Positions 23,793 to 33,576 of a stretch of DNA of 64,000 bases are shown here, piece by piece. The notes beneath the pieces were generated by a model, which saw only the letters and a program-made list of their open reading frames with translations, ran no database searches and was not told the origin of the DNA. The DNA is from Shewanella amazonensis SB2B (GTDB lineage Bacteria; Pseudomonadota; Gammaproteobacteria; Enterobacterales; Shewanellaceae). Numbering within the stretch: the first letter of the stretch is position 1; every line of letters starts with the position of its first letter. Made by a program: the position numbers and the translations under genes. The DNA lies in the NCBI RefSeq assembly GCF_000015245.1, contig NC_008700.1, forward strand, positions 158,501-222,500, in the 5' to 3' direction.

Positions 23793-26700
23793 ATGGCAAG
23801 CCTCTCTCCCTCATTTTCTCCATGGCGCTCCCGTGCCAGACTAAGCCCCCTGGCGCTGGCCGTGGCCTTGGTCATTGCTCCCATCGGATTTACTGCCAAC
23901 GCCGCCCCAGTGGGTAAGTTGGATACCCTCAGGCAGGAGGGTGCCAGCGTTGATATTCGCACCGATAGTGGCGCTTTGGTGCAAGTGAGCGTGCTTAAGC
24001 CTTCGCTTATCCGCATTCAGGCGGGAGCCAATGGCAAACTCACCGCTGAAGGCAGCAAGGCCGCAGCCATAGTTATCAAAGATGATTACCCGGCCGTGGC
24101 CTATACCCTCAGTGATGAAGGTGACTATCGGCTGCTGAAAACCGAGGCGCTGGCACTGCGCATTTATGAAGCGCCACTGCGCTTTGCCCTCTATCAGGCC
24201 GACAACCAAACGCTTATCACCGAAGAGTTGCAAAGCCTGGAGTTGGGTGAATCCAGCACGGTACAGACTCTCAGTACAGATGTCGACGAGCGCTTCTTCG
24301 GTGGCGGCCAGCAAAACGGCGCCTTCGAGTTCAAGGGCAAGAGCTTGGAAATCTCTTACTCTGGTGGCTGGGAAGAGGGCGACAGACCAAGCCCGGCGCC
24401 TTTCTATCTGTCGAGCAAGGGCTATGGTGTGCTGCGCAACACCTGGGCCAACGGCAGTTATGACTTCAGAAGCAGCGACGCTCTGCGTCTCGGCCACGAT
24501 GAAGCCCGCTTCGATGCTTTCTTCTTTGCCCCCGGCAGTATTCAACAGGTGCTGGCTGACTACACAGAACTCACCGGCCGCGCCAGACTTATACCGCGCT
24601 GGGCCTTTGAATATGGCGATGCCGATTGCTACAACGACGGCGACAACGTCAAAAAGCCCGGCACAGTGCCCGATGGCTGGAGTGATGGTCCAACGGGTAC
24701 CACGCCAGATGTGATTGATTCAGTAGCTAAAAAGTATCGCGAACACGATATGCCCGGCGGCTGGATTTTGCCCAACGACGGCTATGGCTGCGGCTATACC
24801 GACTTGCCGAAAGTGGTTGAAGGGCTCGCCAAATACGGTTTCAGAACCGGGCTTTGGACCGAAGATGGGGTAGATAAAATCGCCTGGGAAGTGGGCAAGG
24901 CGGGCACCCGCGCCCAAAAGCTCGATGTGGCCTGGACCGGTGAGGGCTATCAACATGCGCTGGATGCCAACAAGGCTGCTGCCGATGGCATTCTGGATAA
25001 CTCAGACTCGCGTCCCTTCCTGTGGACCGTGATGGGCTGGGCAGGCATGCAGCGCTATGCGGTGACCTGGACCGGCGATCAGTCCGGCAGCTGGGATTAC
25101 ATCCGTTGGCATATCCCCACTTTGATTGGCTCTGGTCTGTCCGGCCAGGCCTATGCTACCGGCGATGTGGACGCAATTTTTGGTGGCAGCCCGGAAACCT
25201 TCACCCGCGACTTGCAGTGGAAGGCGTTTACACCGGTGCTGATGGGGATGTCCGGCTGGTCCAAGGCGGCGCGCAAACACCCCTGGTGGTTCGACGAGCC
25301 CTATCGCAGCATCAACCGCGACTATCTGAAGCTGAAAATGCGCCTCACCCCTTACATGTACACCACCGCCTTTGAAACGGAGCAAACCGGCGCCCCCATA
25401 GTTCGCGGGCTGATGTGGGATTACAACGATGATCCCAATGCCAACACAGAAGCGCACAAGTATCAGTTTTTGCTTGGCAAAGACATGCTGGTAGCACCCG
25501 TGTACCGCTCTCAGACGGCCAGCAAGGGTTGGCGTGAAGATGTGTACCTGCCCAAGGGCCAGTGGATTGATTACTGGGATGGCAGGGTGGTTGATGCCCC
25601 CGAAGGCGGTGCCAGCATCGACTATCAGGTGGACTTGAATACCATTCCGGTGTTTGTGCGCGCCGGTGCCATTATCCCCATGTACCCGGAAGCCCTGTAT
25701 GACGGCCACAAGCCCAAGGATGTGCTGACCCTGGATATCTACCCCTACGGTGAGTCTGAATACCTGATGTACGAGGACGATGGCAACACCCGCCGCTATC
25801 AGCAGGGCGAGTTTGCCCGTCAGCTCTTTGCGGTGAAGGCGCACGAGGGCAAGGCTGGCGACATTGAAGTCAGCATTGGCGCTGCCGAGGGTAAGTTCGA
25901 TGGCCAGGACGAAGAACGTGTCTACGAGCTGTGGCTGCATACCCGCACCAAGCCAGATTCTGTGCTGCTAAATGGTAAAAAACTGAAAGCCCTCAAGGAT
26001 GAGGCAGCATTGGCCAAGGCCAAAAGTGGCTGGACCTATTCGGATACCAAGTACGGTACAGTGCTGGTGAAAGTCGCCAAGACTTCAGTGCGGGAGGCGC
26101 TGGAGATCAAGCTGGAAATTGATGACGCCAAGGTGCTGGCGGCTACCGCCGGTTATAGCGTGGCGCCCGAGCTTGGCAATGAAATTCCCGCCGACAGCCT
26201 GTTGGTACTGGGTCGTCCTGCCGAAGAATCCGGGCATCCGCTGGAAAATGCCTTCGATGGCAATCCGGATACCTGGTTCCGGACCAAGCGCGATCAGGCA
26301 CAAAAAACGGGTGCCCACGAGTTTACCCTGGCACTGGGCGAGCGACGTTTTATTGCGGGTTTTGAGATTGCCCCCCGTAACGATAAGCACTGGGAGTATG
26401 GTCAGGTAGCCGACTATGAGGTGTATCTGGGCGAAAACAACGGTGAGTGGGGCGAGCCGGTGGCCAAGGGCAGGTTGGAGAAATCACAAACCATGCAGAA
26501 GGTTGAGTTTGCACCCAAGCCCGGCAGCTTGCTGCGTTTCAGGATACTCAGTACCCAGAATGAGCTTGGCAGCGACCCCATGGTGACCGCTGCCAAGGGG
26601 CAGGGTGGTGCCTTCAATGCGCTGCTGCCAAAGAGTGTCACGCCTATTACCATCAGCGAGTTCAAGGTGCTGACTGCGCCTGAGCCCAAAGCGCCTAAAA

Positions 26701-27119
26701 CCCAGCTGTTTCTCGCTGAGATGACGCCGCAAAAGCTGGATAAATCCGCAGGCAGTCGTGTGGCCCTGAACAGTGCCATCGGCGGTAAACCCATGAGCAT
26801 GAACGGCCTTAAGTTCAGCAAGGGGCTGGGGATGGCGGCAAACGGTCGGGTCGACTATCGCCTTGAAGGTAACTGGCAGCTGCTGCGGGCCGATCTCGGT
26901 ATCGATGACAGCTGTAAAACCAAGGGCGGTTTGCACTTTAAGATCTTCGGTGACGGCAAGTTGATGTACGACTCTGGCCTGATTGAAGCGCCAGCTGTGG
27001 TGAAGCCCGAGCTGGACATACGCGGCGTTGAAATCTTGAGCCTGCAAACCGAAGGCACTGCCAAGGGCGTTTGTGGCAACTGGGCCAATGCCTCTGTGGT
27101 GGGCTGGCCCAAGGGCTGA
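23793..27119 (+). CDS. Secreted GH31 alpha-glucosidase-like glycoside hydrolase with C-terminal carbohydrate-binding domains
   Basis: 1108 residues. Signal peptide with a basic start and cleavage near ANAAP. A GH31 N-terminal beta domain and (beta/alpha)8 barrel follow: probable nucleophile Asp378 in KLDVAWTGEG and acid/base Asp429 in WTGDQSGSW. After the proximal and distal beta domains comes a discoidin-like F5/8 type C module (about 795-960, FDGNPDTWFRTK) and an NPCBM-like domain (about 975-1108, LNGLKFSKGLGM-type glycine turn). Substrate specificity within GH31 (alpha-glucoside, galactoside or xyloside) is not decided by the sequence. The start is the ATG at 23793 with AAGGA 8 bp upstream; an upstream in-frame ATG lacks a site. 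Monocistronic, with a strong terminator. Confidence 0.9.
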   Translation: MASLSPSFSPWRSRARLSPLALAVALVIAPIGFTANAAPVGKLDTLRQEGASVDIRTDSGALVQVSVLKPSLIRIQAGANGKLTAEGSKAAAIVIKDDYPAVAYTLSDEGDYRLLKTEALALRIYEAPLRFALYQADNQTLITEELQSLELGESSTVQTLSTDVDERFFGGGQQNGAFEFKGKSLEISYSGGWEEGDRPSPAPFYLSSKGYGVLRNTWANGSYDFRSSDALRLGHDEARFDAFFFAPGSIQQVLADYTELTGRARLIPRWAFEYGDADCYNDGDNVKKPGTVPDGWSDGPTGTTPDVIDSVAKKYREHDMPGGWILPNDGYGCGYTDLPKVVEGLAKYGFRTGLWTEDGVDKIAWEVGKAGTRAQKLDVAWTGEGYQHALDANKAAADGILDNSDSRPFLWTVMGWAGMQRYAVTWTGDQSGSWDYIRWHIPTLIGSGLSGQAYATGDVDAIFGGSPETFTRDLQWKAFTPVLMGMSGWSKAARKHPWWFDEPYRSINRDYLKLKMRLTPYMYTTAFETEQTGAPIVRGLMWDYNDDPNANTEAHKYQFLLGKDMLVAPVYRSQTASKGWREDVYLPKGQWIDYWDGRVVDAPEGGASIDYQVDLNTIPVFVRAGAIIPMYPEALYDGHKPKDVLTLDIYPYGESEYLMYEDDGNTRRYQQGEFARQLFAVKAHEGKAGDIEVSIGAAEGKFDGQDEERVYELWLHTRTKPDSVLLNGKKLKALKDEAALAKAKSGWTYSDTKYGTVLVKVAKTSVREALEIKLEIDDAKVLAATAGYSVAPELGNEIPADSLLVLGRPAEESGHPLENAFDGNPDTWFRTKRDQAQKTGAHEFTLALGERRFIAGFEIAPRNDKHWEYGQVADYEVYLGENNGEWGEPVAKGRLEKSQTMQKVEFAPKPGSLLRFRILSTQNELGSDPMVTAAKGQGGAFNALLPKSVTPITISEFKVLTAPEPKAPKTQLFLAEMTPQKLDKSAGSRVALNSAIGGKPMSMNGLKFSKGLGMAANGRVDYRLEGNWQLLRADLGIDDSCKTKGGLHFKIFGDGKLMYDSGLIEAPAVVKPELDIRGVEILSLQTEGTAKGVCGNWANASVVGWPKG

Positions 27120-27135
27120 ACCCTGTCAGTGACAT

Positions 27136-27169
27136 AAAGCAGACCCGGGATTTCCGGGTCTGCTTTTTT
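27136..27169. terminator. terminator between the GH31 gene and the converging metallo-hydrolase gene
   Basis: Stem gcagacccgg / ccgggtctgc with a 5-nt loop, A-run before and T-run after; bidirectional. Confidence 0.9.
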
Positions 27170-27202
27170 GCGGTGAACATTGGCGCGCATCGCCAACCGT
27201 AA

Positions 27203-28141
27203 TTACAGCTGTTGATGACCCAAGTACACCTTCAACTGCCTGTGTCTGTCACTCAGGGCCTTTAACGTCAACAGACTAGTGCGGTTTTGTCGCTGATCCC
27301 GGGTGAAATCACCGGGTTCAACCCCCTGCTGCCATCCCCAGGTCGTATGGCAGGTATCGCCAACAATCAACACCGGCCCATTAAGGGTATTGAGCACATA
27401 GGCAGTGCTGCCTTCGGTATGCCCCGGGGTGGGCAATGCGAATACGCTGGCGTCACCAAATACATCTATCGCTTCGCCTTTATCGAAACCCCATTCATTC
27501 AATGGCGGCCTGCCAGACAAGAGGGCATCTGTTGCTGCCTGGGTCATGTGATTCTGAGGGTTCAGGCTCACATGTTCGTTGCGACCAACATAGAGGGGAA
27601 TATCGGCGGCCAGATCGGGCAGGCCGCTGATATGATCCAGATGCAGGTGGGTCAGAAAGATACCGCTCAGGGGCTTGCCGCTTGATGCAATTTCACCGCT
27701 GCTTTGCAACAGTTGGATTTTCCCGAGGCCAAATGTCTGGAAGAGTTCAGCTTGTACGCCATGTTTTGCGGGCGACTCAAGTAAGCCCCGCGCCACCCCG
27801 GTATCGATAAAAAAGCGGCCATGCAGCGGGTGCGTAAACTCATACAGATAGACCTGAATAGGCTCATCAGCATCTTTTTTTCCGGCCGCCCTGGCGGCCG
27901 GAGCCTCAAGATTGAGCAAGCCCCTCAGAGGCACCTGCCAATTGGCGCTGGCATGGGCGCTGAAGTTCAGGGGACCGGTTTTGGCGAGGCTCTCTTCCAT
28001 CAGGGCCAGACTCACGGGCTTACCCAGCAATGCAGCCTGACTGGCATGACTGGTTTGCGGCGCGTCGATTCCGGCCGTCACCAGCGGGCTTGCTGTCATC
28101 AGTCCCAGCAGTATTGCGGCAGTTAGGTATCGGGTATTCAT
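27203..28141 (-). CDS. Periplasmic metallo-beta-lactamase-fold hydrolase
   Basis: 312 residues with a Sec signal (LGLMTASPLVTAG). The metal site motif LTHLHLDHISG (HxHxDH) is followed by a TPGHTEGS His and VGDTCHT Asp, as in the lactonase/glyoxalase II-like branch. The domain also has an insert with PLHGRFFIDTGVARG. Likely hydrolyses a thioester, lactone or similar bond; the substrate is unknown. It is transcribed away from the LysR gene 105 bp upstream, a layout in which the regulator often controls the divergent gene. Confidence 0.88.
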   Translation of the reverse strand: MNTRYLTAAILLGLMTASPLVTAGIDAPQTSHASQAALLGKPVSLALMEESLAKTGPLNFSAHASANWQVPLRGLLNLEAPAARAAGKKDADEPIQVYLYEFTHPLHGRFFIDTGVARGLLESPAKHGVQAELFQTFGLGKIQLLQSSGEIASSGKPLSGIFLTHLHLDHISGLPDLAADIPLYVGRNEHVSLNPQNHMTQAATDALLSGRPPLNEWGFDKGEAIDVFGDASVFALPTPGHTEGSTAYVLNTLNGPVLIVGDTCHTTWGWQQGVEPGDFTRDQRQNRTSLLTLKALSDRHRQLKVYLGHQQL

Positions 28142-28246
28142 ATTCCATCCTTGCGGTGTTTTGGCTACTTTTATCTTGTGGTCATGTTTTCATGGATGGA
28201 CAGTCGTCTCAATTGGCGAATATCGTATGTAGGTATTCGTTTTTGA

Positions 28247-29167
28247 ATGGGTTTTGAAATGAGACAGGGTCTGAACTGGGAAGACATTCGTTTGTTTGTG
28301 GCGGTTGCCGAGCTTGGCAGCTTCAGCGCTGCGGCGCGGCAGTTGGGCTTGGGACAACCTACCCTGAGCAGGCGTATCGCAGAGCTTGAGGGGCAGTTGG
28401 GTGAGCCCTTGTTCATCCGCCGATCCCAGGGCTGTGATTTGGCGCCGGCGGGACTGCGGCTGTTACCTGCCGCTGCTCAAATGGCCCAATGGGCCCACGA
28501 TGCTGAGGTGAGCCTGGCCAGACCCGAGGAGCGTATTGCGGGTAAGGTGCGTATTACTGCGCCGCCGGGACTTGCGCTGACTCTGCTGACTCAAGTTGCA
28601 CAGGGGCTGAGGGCACGATTTCCGGCGTTGACCCTGGAAGCATTGTCGTCCACACATCTGCTCGATTTGTCCAGGGGGGAAGCAGACATTGCCCTTCGCA
28701 CCCAGGAGGTGGCTGAGCCTGGGCTCATAACGGTTGGCAAGATACTGAGCAAACCCCAATTTTATGGCAGCCGGGAATATGCAGCGTCTCTGCCACCGGG
28801 GGCGACACTCTCGGATCTTGCACTTATCTGTTGGAGCGAGGATCAGGGGCATTTCAGGGTAAACCGTGAATTGCATCGCCTGCTGCCGGGGTTTAAGCCC
28901 GCCTTTGCCAGCGACGACTTCAATGTGCAGTTGGGTGCCTGTGTGCAGGGACTGGGCGCCATGGTGCTCTACGGTGCCCTGATGTCCCACCCAATGCTCA
29001 GCTCTCTGGTGCGCTTGCCGGTGTCCTTTGACAGTGAGTATCGCGGCGAAATCTTTATTCAGGTGCACAAGCGACTGTACGGATTACCGAGGATCATGGC
29101 GGTACTGGATGAACTCGATAGCTTTGGACGTGGTATCGCAGAGTATCAGGGGCCGGGCGAGGCGTGA
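28247..29167 (+). CDS. LysR-family transcriptional regulator
   Basis: 306 residues: winged helix-turn-helix (about 5-65, LGSFSAAARQLGLGQPTLSR) and a periplasmic-binding-protein-like effector domain. Divergent to the metallo-hydrolase, which is its most probable target. Two in-frame ATGs, at 28247 and 28259, are equally possible starts; neither has a strong ribosome site. Effector unknown. Confidence 0.92.
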   Translation: MGFEMRQGLNWEDIRLFVAVAELGSFSAAARQLGLGQPTLSRRIAELEGQLGEPLFIRRSQGCDLAPAGLRLLPAAAQMAQWAHDAEVSLARPEERIAGKVRITAPPGLALTLLTQVAQGLRARFPALTLEALSSTHLLDLSRGEADIALRTQEVAEPGLITVGKILSKPQFYGSREYAASLPPGATLSDLALICWSEDQGHFRVNRELHRLLPGFKPAFASDDFNVQLGACVQGLGAMVLYGALMSHPMLSSLVRLPVSFDSEYRGEIFIQVHKRLYGLPRIMAVLDELDSFGRGIAEYQGPGEA

Positions 29168-29241
29168 GTTTGTGCTCGCAGGCGAGAATTGGCTTGATTC
29201 GGACATCGACTTGCGCTTTTTGTACCTCTGGGTATGATGTC

Positions 29242-29273
29242 GTCTGGGTCTGCAGTTCACCCAGACATCGCCG
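29242..29273 (+). terminator. hairpin downstream of the LysR gene
   Basis: Eight-bp stem gtctgggt / acccagac with a 9-nt loop, plus flanking atc. No T-run follows, so it may be a weak terminator or an mRNA-end structure. Confidence 0.35.
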
Positions 29274-29393
29274 CGGCGTAAGCCGAGCTAAACCTGCCTT
29301 ACACCTGAATCCGGTACCGTACATTCGCGTGCCCCGTTGGAAGTCGGCGATCACTGACACCCCAGGGCGGGCGCGCCTGTGTGAGGTACAGTC

Positions 29394-29909
29394 ATGAAAC
29401 AACCCATTCCGTTTGTGGCCGCCGACATCTCGGCATTGGCCAAGTCCCTTCGCAAGCAATTGATGGCCTGCGAGCAATTCCCGACCCATGTAGAAATGCT
29501 GAACCTGCTTGCCAAGGCCAGCGGGTATCAAAACTTTCAGCAGTTTAAGGCGCAGCAGGTGCCAGTGGGCGCGGATGCGTCAGGTGTTGACTCTTTGGCC
29601 GTGGATATTCCGGCCAAGCTGAAACCCTTTATGGACCAAGATTATGTGCTCAGGCAATGGCCCGGCCGTTTTGCGTTGCAGCAACAAAGTCTGTGGTTTT
29701 TCTGGTGCCGTTTCCGCTATGGGGTAGAGTACAGCGAGGCCGAGGTGAATGCCTTGCTCAAACCCTTTATCGGATTTGGGGATCATCCCCTTATCCGGCG
29801 GGAACTGGTCAACAAGGCCCTGCTGGGACGCACCGACGATGGTGGTCGTTATTGGCGCCAAAGCGCCATTCCACCTGCCGGATTTGAGCGCTTGGCCGAA
29901 GTCTGGTGA
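29394..29909 (+). CDS. DUF2087 domain protein
   Basis: 171 residues, soluble. The N-terminal ~60 residues form a helical segment (CEQFPTHVEMLNLLAKASGYQNFQ) of the type seen in small glyoxalase-related or HTH-like leader domains. The C-terminal half is the DUF2087 pattern: EAEVNALLKPFIGFGDH, IRRELVNKALLGR and GGRYWR. DUF2087 is often fused to HTH regulators and may bind nucleic acid; no activity is established. Single gene with its own terminator. Confidence 0.8.
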   Translation: MKQPIPFVAADISALAKSLRKQLMACEQFPTHVEMLNLLAKASGYQNFQQFKAQQVPVGADASGVDSLAVDIPAKLKPFMDQDYVLRQWPGRFALQQQSLWFFWCRFRYGVEYSEAEVNALLKPFIGFGDHPLIRRELVNKALLGRTDDGGRYWRQSAIPPAGFERLAEVW

Positions 29910-29917
29910 GGTAAGTT

Positions 29918-29946
29918 AAGCCCCGAAGTGTGTTCGGGGCTTTTTT
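29918..29946 (+). terminator. terminator after the DUF2087 gene
   Basis: Ten-bp stem aagccccgaa / ttcggggctt with a 5-nt loop and a T-run. Confidence 0.9.
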
Positions 29947-30046
29947 GTTGCTGCGCCAGCAAGTAGCATGATTTTACAATCAATGATGCCGTTTCGGTGA
30001 GACAGGACGTTTCGGCAGTGCGCCGGCATGCTCAAGGAATAGAACT

Positions 30047-31693
30047 ATGACACTCATGCAAAAGCTGTATTGGCTGATGGCCACTGTGGGCAATGGCCTG
30101 GCAATCTGGCTGTGTAGCCACCATCCCGGTCTGGGCTCGTGGCTGTTGCTGGCCTTTACCCTGGGCTACACCCTGATTGGCGCCTACGATCTATTCCTTT
30201 CCCGCCATAGCCTCAACAGACTCTATCCCGTGGTGGCCTATATCCGGTATGGGCTTGAGTCGTTTCGGGTAGAGATCCAGCAGTATTTCATTGCCAGCGA
30301 CACCGAAGAAAAGCCCTTTAACCGCGAAGAGCGCTCTTTGGTGTATCAGCGTTCCAAGAGTGTGCGCGACACCATCGCCTTTGGTACTCAGCGCGATCTA
30401 TTGGCTGATAACTACTTGAGTTTGTGGCATTCACTAAGTCCTTGCGAGGTAAAAGAAGACAGCAAACGGGTGCGCTTTGGTGGCGATGAATGTGTAAAGC
30501 CTTACAGTGCTTCACGGCTGAATATCTCGGCCATGAGCTTTGGGTCTCTCTCGTCCAACGCCATTCAGGCGCTGAATCTCGGGGCAAAAAAAGGCGGTTT
30601 TTATCATAACACCGGCGAGGGTGGGATAAGCGATCATCACCTCGAGCATGGTGGCGATCTGGTGTGGCAAATTGGCTCGGGCCTATTTGGTTGCCGAACT
30701 CACGAGGGGGCGTTCGACCCTGAGGCATTCCGCCGTCAGGCCTGCCTGCCCCAGGTGAAGATGATTGAAATCAAGCTGTCTCAGGGGGCAAAGCCCGGTC
30801 ATGGCGGGGTTCTGCCCAAGGCCAAGATTACTGAGGAAATTGCCCGTATCCGTCTTATCCCCACCGACAGGGACTGCGTATCGCCTGCGGTGCATCCCAT
30901 GTGTGCCACGCCCAAGGCGCTGCTCGGCTTTATCCGTGAGCTGCGGACATTATCCGGCGGTAAACCCGTTGGTTTTAAGCTGTGTATTGGCAATCCGGCG
31001 GAGTTTTTGGCCATCGGCAAGGCGATGTTGGAAACCGGTATTTACCCTGACTTTATTACGGTTGATGGCGCAGAAGGTGGCACGGGCGCCGCGCCGGTGG
31101 AGTTTACCAATCGCATGGGCATGGTATGTCTGGAGGGCGTTTACTTTGTTCACAATGCCTTGATTGGATTGGGGCTCAGAGACAAGGTGCGCATCATTGC
31201 CTCAGGCAAAACCGCTTCGGCCTTTGATTTGCTTTCAAAGCTTGCCCTGGGCGCCGATACCGTGAATGCGGCCCGCACCATGATGCTGGCGCTTGGATGC
31301 ATTCAGTCCCGCCACTGCAACACCAACAATTGCCCCACGGGCATTGCCACCCAGGATCCGGTGCGTGGCAAGGCGGTGGACGTAGAGGTGAAAAGTGACC
31401 GGGTGAAAAATTTCCACCACAACACCCTGCATGCCTTTTATGAACTGCTGGGTGGCATGGGGCTCGACAGTCCCGCCAAGTTGTTGCCGCAAATGATAAA
31501 ACGGCGTACCCCTTATGGTTTGCCGATGTCGGCCAGCAGTATGGTAAAGCAGCTTTCCCACGGTGAGCTTGCCGAAGGCAGAGCCACCGGCGTGTGGCAA
31601 TCCTGGTGGCAGGGTGCCAGCAGTGACAGTTTCTTTGTTTATGACGACCTTATCCTAACGCCAATCGAGCTCAGGCAGGGGCATCCGGGATAG
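30047..31693 (+). CDS. FMN-binding glutamate synthase-like protein (GltB C-domain type), membrane-anchored
   Basis: 548 residues. Two N-terminal membrane helices (about 7-25 and 30-50) precede a TIM barrel of the archaeal-type glutamate synthase/GltS family: LNISAMSFGSLSS, NTGEGGIS, QIGSGLFG, KLSQGAKPGHGG, GAEGGTGAAP and a Cys cluster (CIQSRHCNTNNCPTGIA), the 3Fe-4S ligand region of glutamate synthase large subunits. No glutaminase domain and no small subunit gene are adjacent, so ammonia- or glutamine-dependent glutamate synthesis is doubtful; relatives are used in poorly known redox reactions. Monocistronic. Confidence 0.9.
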   Translation: MTLMQKLYWLMATVGNGLAIWLCSHHPGLGSWLLLAFTLGYTLIGAYDLFLSRHSLNRLYPVVAYIRYGLESFRVEIQQYFIASDTEEKPFNREERSLVYQRSKSVRDTIAFGTQRDLLADNYLSLWHSLSPCEVKEDSKRVRFGGDECVKPYSASRLNISAMSFGSLSSNAIQALNLGAKKGGFYHNTGEGGISDHHLEHGGDLVWQIGSGLFGCRTHEGAFDPEAFRRQACLPQVKMIEIKLSQGAKPGHGGVLPKAKITEEIARIRLIPTDRDCVSPAVHPMCATPKALLGFIRELRTLSGGKPVGFKLCIGNPAEFLAIGKAMLETGIYPDFITVDGAEGGTGAAPVEFTNRMGMVCLEGVYFVHNALIGLGLRDKVRIIASGKTASAFDLLSKLALGADTVNAARTMMLALGCIQSRHCNTNNCPTGIATQDPVRGKAVDVEVKSDRVKNFHHNTLHAFYELLGGMGLDSPAKLLPQMIKRRTPYGLPMSASSMVKQLSHGELAEGRATGVWQSWWQGASSDSFFVYDDLILTPIELRQGHPG

Positions 31694-31713
31694 CTGTGAT
31701 GATTCAGAAAACT

Positions 31714-31739
31714 AAAAAGCCGGGCAAGCCCGGCTTTTT
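31714..31739. terminator. bidirectional terminator, GltS-like / M14 peptidase
   Basis: Twelve-bp stem aaaaagccgggc / gcccggcttttt with a 2-nt loop, serving both converging genes. Confidence 0.92.
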
Positions 31740-31743
31740 GACG

Positions 31744-33576
31744 TCAGAAGCTGCGATAAACAGGGTACTTGAGGTATTCCTGGTCGTAATAATGGCTCTT
31801 TTCGTAGAACCAACGCAGGCGGGCGTTTGGATCGGCGGCAAAGTCCGGATCCTTGAGAGCATCGTCAAAAGCCTTTTTCAGCTCAGGATCTTCGGCCAAC
31901 ATCCGCGCCGCCATGGGTTCTACCGCATACTGCTCCATGTATTCGGTGCGGGTGAAGATGGGATTGAACAGGCCCCATTGCAGCAATGAGTCCGGGGACT
32001 GGGGTTCCAGCAGCAAAATGGCAAGGTCGCCCAGTGCCTGCTCTGTGCTGATTTTGATGGTGCCAACAGGTAATGTGGTTTCAACCTTGTTCAGGCTGAC
32101 GTCGGCACTGACCCGCTGGCGGCCTTCATAGTCTTTGGCGCCAAATTGGGGGTTGCTGAAACTGTACTGACCCAGTGTCAGTTGCTGTGGTTGCTGCAGT
32201 CGCTCATAGCGGATACCGTGGGTTTCCAGCTTGGCTATGACTTCCTGCCATTGGGGCAACACATAATAGGCCTCGGGGCGGCTGACGCTGATATCGGGCA
32301 CTGTATTGCCGATAACCGGCAGCTGTTCGTACAGCACGGGCTCGCCCGTCCAGCGCACCACATCGGCACCGGAAATGGGGCTTTTTTCCACCCGATAACC
32401 TATGCCTTTGAAGTCCCACCCCTTTGGCTGAAGTGCTTCTTTCCAGGTCAGGGTGACTTGCTCAGGGAAGGCAAAGCTGTCGGCCATGATGGCGGCCTTG
32501 AGCGCGGTTGCCTGCTCGCCCACCGTCTTCAGGGTTTGTTCCAGCATCACGTACGTGCCCAGTACCCTCTGTTTGAAGGGCTTGAGGCTGTGGTTTTCTA
32601 TCAATATGGTCGGCAGGTGGCGGGCATCACCATAGCCATTGGAGTAGCGGGGCGATGCACTCCACAGCGACATGCCCCTGGTCATATCGCTGTTATCCAG
32701 GGCAAACACCAGAGGACCGGGAATATGACCTGCGCGGGTCAACGCCGATTCTATGTCCGGGCGATATTCACCGTCGAGCCAGGCAAACGCGGCCGGACTC
32801 AATCCCTGGCTCAGGTTGTAACCGAAGGTCACATCGTACTGGTAGTCTATGCCATCGGTGACGTGCACATCGATATAGAGGCTGGGGTTCCAGTCGTTGA
32901 TGGCGGTCAGCATCAACTGCATCTCTTTGGTATCGGCCTTGGCGTAGTCACGGTTGAGGTTAAGGTTGCGCGCATTGGTGCGCCATCCCATGGTGACGGG
33001 GCCGCGCTGGTTTACCCGGTTATATTCGCTGGCGCGCTCGTGGGCATCCACACTGAAGATGGGCACAAACAACAGATTTACCTTGTCCAGCAGGGCACTC
33101 TTGCCCCCCATTTCGATATCCCGCAGCAGCATCATGCCCGCGTCTTTACCGTCGATTTCACCGGAATGGATGCCAGCCTGCACCAGCACACTGGGCTTGC
33201 CTTGTTTTTCCAGCTTGCCCGGGGTATCAGCCCCCTCTTTGCTGGCAACAATCATCCAGATGTCACGCCCCTGAGGGCTCTTGCCCAGACTCACCTTTGA
33301 CAGATATTTGCTGCGTTTAACCAACTTGTCGAGCCAGGCCATGGTGGCTTCGTAGTCGGGACTCTTGAGGCCGCCACTCTGCTCAAAAGGAGTCGCCCAT
33401 TTACTGTCGCGCGCCAGCATCAGGGCTTCACTGGCACCTTGCCAGGTTTCAATCGGGGGCAACACGGCATCGTTAACGAATTGATTGGCAACAACGGGGG
33501 CAGACCAAGCGGGCGCAGCGCTCAGCAAGGCAAAAGAAAGTAAGGTGAGGGACGATTTTATGGGGAAGAATGGCAT
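31744..33576 (-). CDS. Secreted M14-family zinc carboxypeptidase
   Basis: 610 residues with a Sec signal ending near APAWSAP. The M14 zinc site is visible: the HxxE pair in GIHSGEIDGKD, a later His in DVHVTDG, and the catalytic Glu candidate in LIENHSLKPF. Domain length and the extra C-terminal beta region (about 430-600) suit the larger M14 peptidases of Shewanella and relatives rather than short pancreatic-type enzymes. Expected to trim peptides in the periplasm or medium. It stands alone on the minus strand; the gene ends in YPVYRSF. Confidence 0.9.
   Translation of the reverse strand: MPFFPIKSSLTLLSFALLSAAPAWSAPVVANQFVNDAVLPPIETWQGASEALMLARDSKWATPFEQSGGLKSPDYEATMAWLDKLVKRSKYLSKVSLGKSPQGRDIWMIVASKEGADTPGKLEKQGKPSVLVQAGIHSGEIDGKDAGMMLLRDIEMGGKSALLDKVNLLFVPIFSVDAHERASEYNRVNQRGPVTMGWRTNARNLNLNRDYAKADTKEMQLMLTAINDWNPSLYIDVHVTDGIDYQYDVTFGYNLSQGLSPAAFAWLDGEYRPDIESALTRAGHIPGPLVFALDNSDMTRGMSLWSASPRYSNGYGDARHLPTILIENHSLKPFKQRVLGTYVMLEQTLKTVGEQATALKAAIMADSFAFPEQVTLTWKEALQPKGWDFKGIGYRVEKSPISGADVVRWTGEPVLYEQLPVIGNTVPDISVSRPEAYYVLPQWQEVIAKLETHGIRYERLQQPQQLTLGQYSFSNPQFGAKDYEGRQRVSADVSLNKVETTLPVGTIKISTEQALGDLAILLLEPQSPDSLLQWGLFNPIFTRTEYMEQYAVEPMAARMLAEDPELKKAFDDALKDPDFAADPNARLRWFYEKSHYYDQEYLKYPVYRSF

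Noticed and set aside
29168..29393. Small gene ahead of the DUF2087 gene
   Set aside because: Open frame of about 77 codons has no ribosome site and no protein-like pattern.
32146..33300. 384-codon plus-strand frame opposite the M14 peptidase
   Set aside because: A shadow of the peptidase gene; no ribosome site and no protein-like pattern.
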